14,692 nucleotides of DNA, from NCBI GenBank assembly GCA_039179915.1, contig JBCDEF010000054.1, positions 1-14,692 of the forward strand, in the 5' to 3' direction. The notes under the pieces were generated by a model. It was not told the DNA's origin and did no database searches. It was given only the letters and a program-made list of their open reading frames with translations. Of this stretch, positions 1-9,775 are shown in pieces. Position 1 is the stretch's first letter. Each line of letters opens with the position of its first letter. The stretch comes from JANQQZ01 sp039179915. GTDB taxonomy: Bacteria; Planctomycetota; Phycisphaerae; Phycisphaerales; UBA1924. The position numbers and the translations under genes are program-made.

Positions 1-1
1 C

Positions 2-2098
<2,097 letters not shown>

Positions 2099-2122
2099 TC
2101 GCCTGATCCAATCAGCATCTCC

Positions 2123-2148
2123 AAGCCCCGGCCAGGCCGGGGCTTTTT
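2123..2148 (+). terminator. Rho-independent terminator of the pyrophosphatase gene
   Basis: An inverted repeat of 11 bases (AAGCCCCGGCC and its complement, separated by one base) would fold as a 9-pair GC-rich stem with a five-base CCAGG loop and runs into TTTTT. It begins 25 bases after the hppA stop and separates hppA from the fasciclin gene, which therefore needs its own promoter. Confidence 0.88.
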
Positions 2149-2269
2149 CATGCGCCGAATCTGAGTGAAAGACACCCCCGAAGCCAAGGCAAGCATCCCG
2201 GGTCTGCAACGGGCTGATCCGGTGACCCAATCATTCAGAACGCAAAACGTTTGGCAGGAGGGCACAGCT

Positions 2270-3502
2270 ATGGCCGTAGGATATCTCTGCGCAATCGCAA
2301 CGTGCGCCGCCACCACACTCACCACCGGGCTCGGCGCCGCGTCGCTGCTTGACCACAGCGAGCCGCAAAACATCGTCGAGATCGCCGCTGGGAATGCCGA
2401 TTTTGAGACGCTCGTCTCCGCGCTGACCGCCGCCGAACTCGTCGACGACATCCGGGATGCGACGAACATCACCGTGCTCGCCCCGACCGACGCCGCCTTC
2501 GCCGCGCTCGATCAGACCGCGCTCAACAACACGATCCGGCAGAACCCCACCGGGCGGCTGGCCGACGTGCTCAAGTTCCACGTCATCCCCGAACGGCTGA
2601 CCGCCGCCCAACTCGCCAACCGACGCTTCGTGAACACACTCGACGGCCAGCGGCTCGAAATCAAGACCAGCGCCGGGCTGACCATCGGCGGCTCGGGCGT
2701 CGCCGCGGCCGACATCGAGGCTGACAACGGCATCATCCACGTGATCGACACGGTGCTGATCCCTGCCAAAGCAAACATCGCGGAAGTCGCCACCGAAGCC
2801 GGTCAGTTCACCACCCTGCTCGCCGCGGCCGAAGCAGCCGGCTTGGTTGACACGCTCGTTGGCGCCGGCCCGCTCACCGTCTTTGCACCGACCGACGAGG
2901 CCTTCGCCAAGCTCGGCGAGGCAACGATGGCCTCGCTGCTCGACCCCGAAAACCGAGGCACGCTGACAGACATCCTGACCTACCACGTCGTCACAGACCG
3001 TGTCTACGCCAACGACCTGCTCGCTTCGGGCTCCGTTGAAACCGCCACCGGCGAGGCGTTGGCCGCCGAAATCCGCGACGGTCAGGCTTTTATCAACGAC
3101 TCACGGATTGTGGCGACCGATCTCGACGCATCCAACGGCGTGGTGCACGTGATCGATGCGGTGCTGATCCCCAGCAACTCCTCGTCCGACACCGCCGCGA
3201 GACCAACCACCGGCTCGGTGGAGGGTGTATTTGCCCTCGCGATCGAGCGTGGCGTGCCGCTCTTCAACCAGCACCAGCAGGCGGCTTGTGCCGCGATCTA
3301 CGAGGTCGCGATCGTATCGGCGCTCGCGCTTGATACCGGCCTGACCGATCGCGAACGCGGCGTGCTCGAACTCGCCCTCGACCGCGGACGCTCTGAACGC
3401 GACGCCGCCGAGCGAGCCTGGATGTTCCGACGCGGGATGGACAACCTCCTCCGCGATGCACAGGGTGCGATGGAGCGGACCGCAAACCGCAACAGCCACT
3501 AG
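2270..3502 (+). CDS. Secreted protein with two fasciclin (FAS1) domains and a helical C-terminal module
   Basis: A 410-residue exported protein. The ATG at 2270 is chosen because GGAGG lies about 8 bases upstream and the protein then opens with a signal-peptide-like stretch (residues 1-24). An in-frame GTG at 2165 would add 35 residues with no signal character. FAS1 domain 1 spans about residues 34-165 (TVLAPTDAAFAAL, DVLKFHVIP, NGIIHVIDTVLIP). FAS1 domain 2 spans about 169-302 (TVFAPTDEAFAKL, DILTYHVV, NGVVHVIDAVLIP). FAS1 domains usually mediate adhesion or matrix interactions outside the cytoplasm. Residues about 303-410 form a charged, probably helical region containing GVPLFNQHQQAACAAIYEVA that I do not recognise. 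The gene stands alone between a terminator and a transposase remnant. Its TAG stop sits in a CTAG where the insertion-sequence remnant begins, so the last residues could have been altered by insertion. Confidence 0.92.
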   Translation: MAVGYLCAIATCAATTLTTGLGAASLLDHSEPQNIVEIAAGNADFETLVSALTAAELVDDIRDATNITVLAPTDAAFAALDQTALNNTIRQNPTGRLADVLKFHVIPERLTAAQLANRRFVNTLDGQRLEIKTSAGLTIGGSGVAAADIEADNGIIHVIDTVLIPAKANIAEVATEAGQFTTLLAAAEAAGLVDTLVGAGPLTVFAPTDEAFAKLGEATMASLLDPENRGTLTDILTYHVVTDRVYANDLLASGSVETATGEALAAEIRDGQAFINDSRIVATDLDASNGVVHVIDAVLIPSNSSSDTAARPTTGSVEGVFALAIERGVPLFNQHQQAACAAIYEVAIVSALALDTGLTDRERGVLELALDRGRSERDAAERAWMFRRGMDNLLRDAQGAMERTANRNSH

Positions 3503-3786
3503 GTCGTGTCTAACGGCTCCAAGAGCCTGAGATATCTGCTGATGTAGGCGAGCTTGAGCATGGCGATGAAGGCGGTCGCGAGCTTCTCGAATCGCGTGCC
3601 GATGCGCGGTTCTCTTTGAGATGACCGACGCAACGTTCGACGACGTTCCGGCCCCGGAATATCCTTCGCCCGTCGCGTTCGAGCTGATCGGACCGCTGCG
3701 GGATGACACCCCAAATGCCGCGCCGCTGACACCAACGGCGCACACTCGGGTAGCTGTAGCCCTTGTCGCCGACCACGCCGTCTGGT
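3499..3786 (-). pseudogene. IS5-family transposase remnant (C-terminal part, frameshifted)
   Basis: Read on the minus strand from about 3786, the sequence encodes DGVVGDKGYSYPSVRRWC, then GIWGVIPQRSDQ and RNVVERCVGHLKENR. This is the usual order at the C-terminal end of IS5-family DDE transposases (GDKAYS..., IP.R.DQ, RNVVER...LK..R). After HLKENR the reading shifts by one: the following family residues RIGTRFEKLATAFIAMLKLA...YLRLLE appear in another frame, down to a TAG at 3499-3501. One missing base near 3606-3611 (an expected CCGGCGC reading CCGCGC) would explain this. The N-terminal part and the first catalytic Asp are absent, so the element is dead. The right end (GTCGTGTCTAA..., minus-strand 3' end) abuts the fasciclin stop at CTAG, the type of target IS5-like elements prefer. 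Confidence 0.85.
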
Positions 3787-4382
3787 CGGCACCATCGATA
3801 TCGCCGTCCTGATCCTGGTCCGCGTCGACGAAGCCCATCGGCCGCCCGTACGGCGTGTACCGCACCCGCTCGAGCCGGCCGCGTTCGTCGTGGCCGACGA
3901 CGTCGCCCCGCCAGTTCTGGAAGAAGATCCCTCGCGAGCCGAGCGTGCCGGCGGCGTCGGCCCACTCCTCGGCCGGCGAGGTCGACGCATTCCCATCGTC
4001 GTGGCGGTAGCGGGCGATCACGCTATCGAGCTTACTCGACTCGCCCCGGCCGTCCAAGCCGGCAGCGTGGTAGAGCGTGACCTCCTTGGGATCGGCGTCC
4101 CGCGTCGGCGTACCGGTCAGGACTTTGCGGTAGATCGCGATCGTCCGCCAGCGGTCGTCGTAGACGTGGTGGTACTCGACGTCATCGAGGCCCGCCGTGC
4201 CGTCGCGGTCCTCACGCCAGACGGTGCGCTGGTGCAGGCCGTTGTAGCGGTAGCGGGCCCGGACATCGCTCATGCCGAAGATCTTCAGCCGCGCACGCAC
4301 CTCGGTAACTCGGCCGAAGACGTCGTAGGTGTACTCGTACGTGTCGCCGTCGTTGAGCATGTTGCCGTTGGCGTCATAGCTG
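3787..4382 (-). pseudogene. RHS/YD-repeat protein, C-terminal fragment
   Basis: An open minus-strand frame encodes RHS-type repeats: SYDANGNMLNDGDTYEYTYD, FGRVTEV, ARYRYNGLHQRTVW, VYDDRWRTIAIYR, a HHAAGLDGRG-like segment (YHAAGLDGRGESSKLDS), FFQNWRGDVVGH, and RVRYTPYGRPMGFVDAD. This is the order seen near the RHS core end of planctomycete RHS proteins, where the tyrosine-rich core is followed by an Asp-rich, dockerin- or EF-hand-like run (DQDQDGDIDGAD). No start codon context belongs to it. At the upstream end (about 4383-4390) it abuts a second RHS piece of opposite orientation, and at the downstream end it runs straight into the transposase remnant within GATGGTGCCGACC. It is therefore a gene fragment broken at both ends. 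RHS proteins normally make large surface or secreted shells, sometimes carrying toxins; no toxin domain is visible here. Confidence 0.8.
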
Positions 4383-4390
4383 GGGGCAGG

Positions 4391-5748
4391 TCACTCCGGC
4401 AGCGCGATACGTTTGGGACTACCGGCCCACTGATGTGCTTGGGGCCATCCCGCACAGCGGGCACGATCGCCTCGCCACACTCAGATACCCGGGACACGTG
4501 CTTGGATCTCCGATCCGAGACATCGATCTCGGCTATGGTGTTGTCGATGGCAGTGATGACCAGGTCAGCCGCATTGCCTCCATGCGATCCAACCTCATGT
4601 CTCCCGATATCGCCGATTTCAGCTTCATCGGCGTTGCTCGCAGGCGAGCGATGCTCCGGGCGGATAGCGAGATCGAAGACGCGCTCCAGTTTGCGACCGA
4701 TGGCCCGAACGAGTTCGGCGGCTTGGACCCGTTCGGAAGGATCCAGAAACTGGTGTCGCATGCGGATGATCCCGGGATCACAGATCTCCTCAGTTGCTCC
4801 ACCTACGCCTACGACGCGGCCGGTCAGCGCATCCAGTCTCGTCTTCAGCGCCCAAGTTCCGCGGGCAGCCACTATCTCTACATCGATGCCGACAGCACGT
4901 ACGACGGCTTGGGACGCCTTGCACGCCATTCCATGAGCGGCTACAGCCATAGTGGACCGGGCACTGTCGATATCCGAGATGACATCTGGCACATGGACGC
5001 GCTCGGCAACTGGGACGGCGGTTCCGGGGCGGGGTCGCTCGCGATCTCGGACGCGGGGCGGCACCGGACCGGCAACCTGGACGCCTACGGCACGCCGTGG
5101 GCGCTCGCCACCGCGGACGCCACGGCCGACGAGCAGGGCACGACCTTCGCTGTTGACGCCACGAACAAGATCACCGACATCTTCCAGGACGCGGCGATCG
5201 GTGATGATCTTGCTCAGCCGCTCGCCGGCATCCCGATCTATGACGACGCGGGCAACCTCATCACCGATCACCGGTTCGTCTACCAATACGACGCGTGGAA
5301 CCGTCTGATCCAGGTGAGCCAGGCGGTCCCGGGCATCGGCGGCGTCGTGCACAACGGCCCGCTCGTTCGCCAGTACACCTACGACGGCCTCGGGCGACTC
5401 GTGTGAACGAGCTCGGCCAAGCGGACCTCCGGTACGGGGCAGCCCGCGACCATCAACGAGATCACCCGGCACTACTACGACGGCTACCGGCGCATTGTGG
5501 ATGTTGTCAGCGACGGTGTCATCACGCTCGGCGGCGCGACGGCCTCGCCTCTGCTCCAGACGCTCGCCGACGCGAACACGCCGGCCGGGGCCGCTGTTGA
5601 CCCTTCCAACACCACGGCGTCGTTCGAGGAAGCGCAGGACCTTGAAGGTATCGCAGCCGAACGCCAGGTGCACCGCGAGTACGTGTGGGGCCCGGGCAAC
5701 AACGGGTACGACGAGCTGATCGTGTGCTACGACCGCGACGGCAAGGCC
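4391..5748 (+). pseudogene. RHS/YD-repeat protein fragment with an in-frame stop
   Basis: The plus frame encodes RHS-like repeats: ARYVWDYRPTD, DDQVSRIASM, GGLDPFGRIQKLV, TYAYDAAGQRIQSRL, STYDGLGRLARHSMSG, WHMDALGNWDG, IYDDAGNLITDHRFVYQYD, AWNRLIQV and YTYDGLGRLV. A TGA at 5404-5406 then interrupts it. Without any frame change the same frame resumes with RHS sequence: EITRHYYDGYRRIVDVVSDG, followed by REYVWGPGNNGYDELIVCYD. A single CGA-to-TGA change would explain the stop. The frame has no convincing start (GTG 4435 is the first internal candidate; the open frame reaches back beyond 4391) and the homology ends at DRDGKA, just before a terminator. The first 500 bases look less GC-rich and less codon-biased than the rest. 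It corresponds to a region of an RHS protein mostly upstream of the minus-strand fragment, so the two may come from one rearranged gene or from paralogues. Confidence 0.78.
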
Positions 5749-5749
5749 C

Positions 5750-5780
5750 AAGCCCACGGATCCGAATCCGTGGGCTTTTT
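5750..5780 (+). terminator. Rho-independent terminator after the RHS fragment
   Basis: A 12-pair stem (AAGCCCACGGAT and its complement, loop CCGA at 5762-5765) runs into TTTTT. It follows directly where recognisable RHS sequence stops and insulates the next gene, which starts 52 bases later. Confidence 0.88.
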
Positions 5781-5831
5781 CCAAACTGTGCCCACGAAGC
5801 AGCAAACCCCGCACTCCCCTACGCTCACGCC

Positions 5832-6671
5832 ATGCAAACTCTCATCGCCTTGTACTTCATCAGCTCGGTCTGCCTGCTCGTCGGTGCGGGCTTGCTTCAC
5901 CTGATCCCGAAACTGGGCGGGGGCGGGAAGTCGCTGAGCGCCTGGCTCTGCAAAGCCCCGGGGCTCGATGTGCTCATCGCCTACTTTTCCGTCGCGCCCA
6001 TGCTCGCCGGTCTGATCGTCGGCTCTCAAGCGTTCGATACGGTCCTCGGGGCCCTGCTCGGCTTCGCCGTCGGCACGCTCTCGCAGATCACGATGCTGCT
6101 GATCTGGACCCCGCTGCACGAATTCGCCAACCGCGAGCACATCAAGGGCCCGCGTATCGTCTCGCATATCAACGCCCGCGTCGGTCCGACCCGAAACCAC
6201 GCGGCCCTCTGGGTCACAGCGATGGCCGTGCCGCTGTTCGCGCTCGTGCGTATCGCCGAGTACATCGTCTACCCGCCGCTGACGTGGCTCATCCGGCTGC
6301 CCAAGCACAACGACGCCGACTGGGTCAACGTCAGCCGCCACAAGTTCCGCGGCCTCGTTGGCCACGACCTGATCTGGTGCCTCTACTGCGACTGGATGAC
6401 CGGCGTCTGGTCGCTCGGCACAGAGATGCTCCGAAACGTCGAGAGCTTCTGGTGCCCGATCCGCTTCGATTCGTCGAAGAAATGCGAGAACTGCAAGGTC
6501 GACTTCCCCGACGTCGACAACGGCTGGGCCCCGTCCGACGGCACCATGGCCGATGTCGACGCCGCCCTCTCCAAGTTCTATCCGGGTCCCAAAGGCGACA
6601 ACCAGTGGTTCGGCCACCCCGCCCGCCGCGAGGCAGAGCTGACTATCAACGGCAAGCCGGCCGACGAGTGA
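5832..6671 (+). CDS. Conserved-looking membrane protein with cysteine-rich soluble tail, function unknown
   Basis: A 279-residue protein with four probable membrane segments (about residues 4-25, 46-64, 70-92, 123-147). A soluble C-terminal region follows that carries two CxxC pairs, Cys183/Cys186 in WCLYCDWMTGVW and Cys218/Cys221 in CENCKVDFPD, plus Cys208 in FWCPIRF. Such spacing could bind zinc or an iron-sulfur centre, but that is inference. The segment HDLIWCLYCDWMTGVWSLG has the look of a strongly constrained core. The ATG at 5832 is the first start that gives an N-terminal membrane helix; there is no clear Shine-Dalgarno sequence. The frame is open further upstream, through the terminator, which I do not count as coding. 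The gene is monocistronic, 51 bases after a terminator, and meets the transglutaminase gene tail-to-tail with a 20-base gap. I cannot name the family. Confidence 0.85.
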   Translation: MQTLIALYFISSVCLLVGAGLLHLIPKLGGGGKSLSAWLCKAPGLDVLIAYFSVAPMLAGLIVGSQAFDTVLGALLGFAVGTLSQITMLLIWTPLHEFANREHIKGPRIVSHINARVGPTRNHAALWVTAMAVPLFALVRIAEYIVYPPLTWLIRLPKHNDADWVNVSRHKFRGLVGHDLIWCLYCDWMTGVWSLGTEMLRNVESFWCPIRFDSSKKCENCKVDFPDVDNGWAPSDGTMADVDAALSKFYPGPKGDNQWFGHPARREAELTINGKPADE

Positions 6672-6691
6672 GCCGTACCCTCGCGCCGGTC

Positions 6692-8545
6692 TCAGCCCCC
6701 GAGCCGACGCATCGGCTGCAGCCCGATCTGCTCAACGATGTGCTCGGCTTCCTTCGTCCGGCCGGCTTCTTCGAGGCGCACCGCCAGCCGCTGGCCCAGG
6801 CGGTACCAGTTGCTCTGCGTCCGGAAGCTGCCGACCGAGAACGGCTGCTCAGCCTCGTCGAACGCTCTGCGGAGCAGCTCGATGTCGTGCCCGGGCCGGG
6901 ACGCGCCGTCGAGCATCGCCAGCATCCGATCGACGGCGTCAATCGCGAACGGCCCGTCGTTGACGAACCGGCGGACAACGTCTTCGTACGCTCGCCATGC
7001 GTTCGCTTTGTCGCCTTTGCCCTCAAGCACCGCCCCCTGGGTCAGACGCACCCAAGCCTGCAGATCGGAGCGGCCGCGGAGCTTGGGCATCGCCCACTCG
7101 AGCACGTCGATGCGGGCCGACGCGTCGGGCACGGCAGCAAGCAGCATGTCCAGCAGATCGACGAGCATGTCCAGGGACTGCCGCCCGCCCGATCGCTCGA
7201 ACGCCCGCAGCCAGCGGTCGATCTCCCGGCCGTCGACATCGCCGCTCGACGCGAGCCGTGCAAACTGCCGCCACGCCCGCGTGTCGCCAGGGCAGATCCG
7301 CACGCTCGCCTCCAGCAGCTCGAGCCGGTGCTCGGGCCGGTCCCAGCGGAGAGCGTCGCGGCCCTCGAAGACCGCGTCGGCCGCCGCCTGTGACTGCTGC
7401 TCGTTGAGCTGGTCGAGACGCTGGGCCGCGGCCTTGAGGGCGATCGCCCGCCAGCGGTCGGGCTCCTTGAGCATGGCGTTGCCCGCCCGCATCGCCAGCT
7501 CGCCGTCGGTGATCGGCCGGCCGGTCTGCGGGTTGGTGGTGCTGCCCCGGACGCCTTGATAATCGTCGTAGCGGCCCGCGTCGAAGTCCCACACGTACCG
7601 GTTCCGCGAGACCGTCAGGTAGCCGAGCCAGGCATGCGAGACCTCGCCCGCACGGCCGTGCATATACGCCGACGGCACGCCGACCGACTTCGCGACGTGC
7701 TCGGCGAAATACGCCTGGTCGGCGCACACCCCGCCCAGCTCGCTGATCGCCGCCAGGCAGTATCGCGGCGCGAGCGAGACGGCCTTGGGCCGACCCGTGC
7801 GGTAATGCTCCAGGTCATACTGGATCTCGAAGAAGCGACGGCCGTGGTTCTTGTCCGCTCGGTACCGCTGCCGCGCCCACTCGAGCTGGTCGATTCGCTC
7901 CGTCGACGAGACCGCGAAGACCAGCAACTCCGTTGGCAGCCGCCGCGGATCGATCTGCGCCTGCCGCGCGTTGGCCACGAAGTAGCGGAACAGCTCCACC
8001 GGATCGCCCGCCTCGACCGTGTTCTCGTTGACACGCCGTATCAGCGGCGCATCGTGCACCACCGCAATGGCGACCGCCAGGCTCCCGAACTCGTCGACCA
8101 TCCCCGGGCTCGTCGCGTCGATCAGCCGAAGCAGCAGCCGCGCCGCCGCCGCGTGTTCATCGTGATCGGCGTCCAGCTCAAACACCAATCGCCGCACCAA
8201 CTCCGGGTGCTCCACGGCCAGCCCTGCCAGGCGGCCGCCGTCCTCGGCACCCAGCGTCTCAATCAGCCTTGCGATCCGCAGGCCCGCCTCGGCCTCAGCG
8301 AGCGCGCGGAACTCGTTCGGCTCGGCGACGACCGCGGCCGCGTCCCGCAGCGCGAGCATCTCGCCCGCGATCGCGCCCGCATCACCACCATCAGCGAGCG
8401 ACCGGATCGCCGTCTCCACCCGCTCGGGGACGACCCGGTCCAGCCGCACGGCCTGAGCGACCGCCTGCGAAGCGACGCCCACGATCATCACGAACGCAAC
8501 GATACAACGGCGATGAACCGACCACCCTGAGATCTGAACACCCAT
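6692..8545 (-). CDS. Secreted transglutaminase-like (papain-fold) protein with helical repeats
   Basis: A 617-residue exported protein. Residues 1-32 form a signal peptide (arginines at 12-13, hydrophobic core 15-27, AQA before the likely cut). A transglutaminase-like core lies about residues 255-330, with nucleophile Cys274 in GGVCADQAYF, His304 in EVSHAWLGY and Asp320 or Asp322 in YVWDFDAG, the expected Cys-His-Asp order of the superfamily. The long alpha-helical regions before (33-250) and after (345-617) look like TPR- or armadillo-type repeats. Substrate and reaction (protease, amidase or crosslinking) cannot be told. GGAGG lies 9 bases before the ATG, and the ATG shares its A with the stop of the upstream dehydratase (TGATG), so the two are probably translated from one message. 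No terminator is visible in the 20-base gap to the convergent gene. Confidence 0.88.
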   Translation of the reverse strand: MGVQISGWSVHRRCIVAFVMIVGVASQAVAQAVRLDRVVPERVETAIRSLADGGDAGAIAGEMLALRDAAAVVAEPNEFRALAEAEAGLRIARLIETLGAEDGGRLAGLAVEHPELVRRLVFELDADHDEHAAAARLLLRLIDATSPGMVDEFGSLAVAIAVVHDAPLIRRVNENTVEAGDPVELFRYFVANARQAQIDPRRLPTELLVFAVSSTERIDQLEWARQRYRADKNHGRRFFEIQYDLEHYRTGRPKAVSLAPRYCLAAISELGGVCADQAYFAEHVAKSVGVPSAYMHGRAGEVSHAWLGYLTVSRNRYVWDFDAGRYDDYQGVRGSTTNPQTGRPITDGELAMRAGNAMLKEPDRWRAIALKAAAQRLDQLNEQQSQAAADAVFEGRDALRWDRPEHRLELLEASVRICPGDTRAWRQFARLASSGDVDGREIDRWLRAFERSGGRQSLDMLVDLLDMLLAAVPDASARIDVLEWAMPKLRGRSDLQAWVRLTQGAVLEGKGDKANAWRAYEDVVRRFVNDGPFAIDAVDRMLAMLDGASRPGHDIELLRRAFDEAEQPFSVGSFRTQSNWYRLGQRLAVRLEEAGRTKEAEHIVEQIGLQPMRRLGG

Positions 8546-9615
8546 CAGGCTCTTCCTCCCCCCGAAATCAACCCAGAAAACTCCGCCGGGTCGACATTGC
8601 CGCCGCTGAGAAGAACCCCGATCCGCCGGCCGCGCACCAGCTCTGGACGCTCTTTCGCATCACGCAACACGCCCGCGAGACCGAGCACGCCCGAGGGCTC
8701 CACAACCAGCTTCATCCGCTCGAAAACCAGCCGCATCGCCGAACGGAGCTCGTCGTCGGCCACGGTCATCATGGCATCCACATCGCGGCGGATGATCGGA
8801 AACGTGTATCGGCCGGGCCGCGGCGTCCGCGCGCCGTCGGCGATCGTCGGCGGCCGGTGGACCGCATGCAATACGCCCGTCCGGAAGCTCTCGGTCACGT
8901 CGTCGCCGAGCTCCGGCTCGACGCCGACCACGCGGCACCCCGGCTGCATCGCACGGCTCGCGATCGCCGAGCCCGACAGCAGCCCACCGCCGCCGCAGCA
9001 GACATACAGCGCGTCGAACGGGCCGTGGTCCTCGATCAGCTCCATCGCGGCCGTGCCCTGCCCGGCGATGATGTGCGGGTGGTCGTACGGAGGGACGATC
9101 GCCAGCCCACGCTCTTCGGCGATCCTGGCGCCGAGCTCTTCACGGACGGTGGTCGCCGGGTCGAAGGTCACGACCTCGCTGCCTTTCACGCTGCCGGTCT
9201 GTGCGCCGCCGGCCTCAAGATAGCCCCGAGTCGCGGCGATCTTGACGGCAGGGGCATCGGCCGGCATCACGATCACCGCCCGCACCCCGAGCATCGCCGA
9301 AGCAAGCGCGACACCCTGCGCATGGTTGCCCGACGAATACGCCAGCACGCCGTTCGCGTTGCCGGGCAACTGCGAGATCGCGTTGTACGCGCCGCGGAAC
9401 TTGAACGCCCCGACCCGCTGGAACGATTCGCACTTGAGCATCACCGATGCGCCGGTGAGCGTGTCGATCGCGCGGCTGGTCAAAACCGGCGAGCGGTGGG
9501 CGATGCCTCGGAGCGTCGCGGCCGCCGAAACGATGTCATTAAACACGACCGAGTCGGCAAGCGACTCGTCTGGCCGGATCTTCGGGCTGACCGGGGTCGC
9601 GGAAGGCACTGGCAC
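8545..9615 (-). CDS. PLP-dependent threonine/serine dehydratase (or serine racemase type)
   Basis: Fold-type II PLP enzyme that deaminates threonine or serine to the 2-oxo acid. Counting from GTG 9615, signatures are the Schiff-base Lys72 in GAFKFRGAYNAI, the phosphate and substrate loop SSGNHAQG (94-101), the glycine loop CGGGGLLSG (about 207-215), EPSG near 306-309 and the SGGNVD tail (337-342). There is no C-terminal ACT regulatory domain, so it resembles the short catabolic/serine-racemase class rather than full biosynthetic IlvA. A 13-residue stretch (LEAGGAQTGSVKG) sits where relatives usually have a short GYGAEV-type turn. The start is uncertain: GTG at 9615, 9609 and 9546 are possible and none has a good Shine-Dalgarno sequence. 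The frame remains open to a TTG at 9684, but that lies upstream of the leader terminator and is unlikely. The gene is followed by the coupled transglutaminase-like gene. Confidence 0.9.
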   Translation of the reverse strand: MPVPSATPVSPKIRPDESLADSVVFNDIVSAAATLRGIAHRSPVLTSRAIDTLTGASVMLKCESFQRVGAFKFRGAYNAISQLPGNANGVLAYSSGNHAQGVALASAMLGVRAVIVMPADAPAVKIAATRGYLEAGGAQTGSVKGSEVVTFDPATTVREELGARIAEERGLAIVPPYDHPHIIAGQGTAAMELIEDHGPFDALYVCCGGGGLLSGSAIASRAMQPGCRVVGVEPELGDDVTESFRTGVLHAVHRPPTIADGARTPRPGRYTFPIIRRDVDAMMTVADDELRSAMRLVFERMKLVVEPSGVLGLAGVLRDAKERPELVRGRRIGVLLSGGNVDPAEFSGLISGGGRA

Positions 9616-9641
9616 AGTGTACGGGAGAGGGATGGACGCAC

Positions 9642-9672
9642 AAAAAAAGCTGCCGCCCCTGAGGACGGCAGC
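9642..9672 (-). terminator. Intrinsic terminator/attenuator upstream of the dehydratase gene
   Basis: On the minus strand a 10-pair stem (GCTGCCGTCC with GGGCGGCAGC, one G-U pair, TCAG loop at 9659-9662) runs into seven T residues. It lies just before the dehydratase coding region, on the same strand and after a small leader reading frame. It should stop most transcripts coming from the leader unless it is disrupted. Confidence 0.85.
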
Positions 9673-9701
9673 CGTAGGAATCAAATTCCTGCGTTTGATA
9701 T

Positions 9702-9750
9702 GGGCTGCGTCAACGGCAGACCCGTCGACCGGCCGTTATCGGCGCAGCCC
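9702..9750 (-). promoter_or_regulatory. Leader hairpin overlapping the end of the leader reading frame
   Basis: On the minus strand, GGGCTGCG (9750-9743) can pair with CGCAGCCC (9709-9702), and inside it AACGGC-type arms (9732-9737 with 9712-9717) also pair. The 5' arm is the last codons of the leader frame, and its TAA (9736-9738) lies in the inner stem, so a translating ribosome would open this hairpin. The released 3' arm GACGCAGCC can pair, with one bulged base, with GGCTGCCGTC in the 5' arm of the terminator at 9642-9672, which is the layout of an anti-terminator. The pairings are read by eye, and high GC makes chance pairings easier. Confidence 0.55.
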
Positions 9751-9774
9751 TTTCATACAGTCACAATCAATCAC
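9736..9774 (-). CDS. Putative 12-codon leader peptide
   Basis: Directly after a very strong Shine-Dalgarno sequence a short frame reads (M)IDCDCMKGLRR and ends in TAA. The start is GTG at 9774, seven bases after AGGAGG, an ideal spacing; an ATG at codon 7 is the alternative. The peptide has two Cys and one Ile codon but no run of one amino acid, so if it acts as an attenuation sensor the signal is not obvious. It lies about 120 bases upstream of the dehydratase start, with a terminator in between. The function may be in the act of translation rather than in the product. Confidence 0.5.
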   Translation of the reverse strand: MIDCDCMKGLRR

Positions 9775-9775
9775 T

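Noticed and set aside
2165..2269. Upstream GTG start for the fasciclin protein
   Set aside because: It adds a polar stretch before the signal peptide and has no ribosome site, whereas ATG 2270 has GGAGG at the right distance.
4285..5814. Minus-strand frame of 509 codons opposite the plus RHS fragment
   Set aside because: No motifs are visible, while the opposite strand carries clear YD repeats. It crosses from one fragment into another in an unrelated frame.
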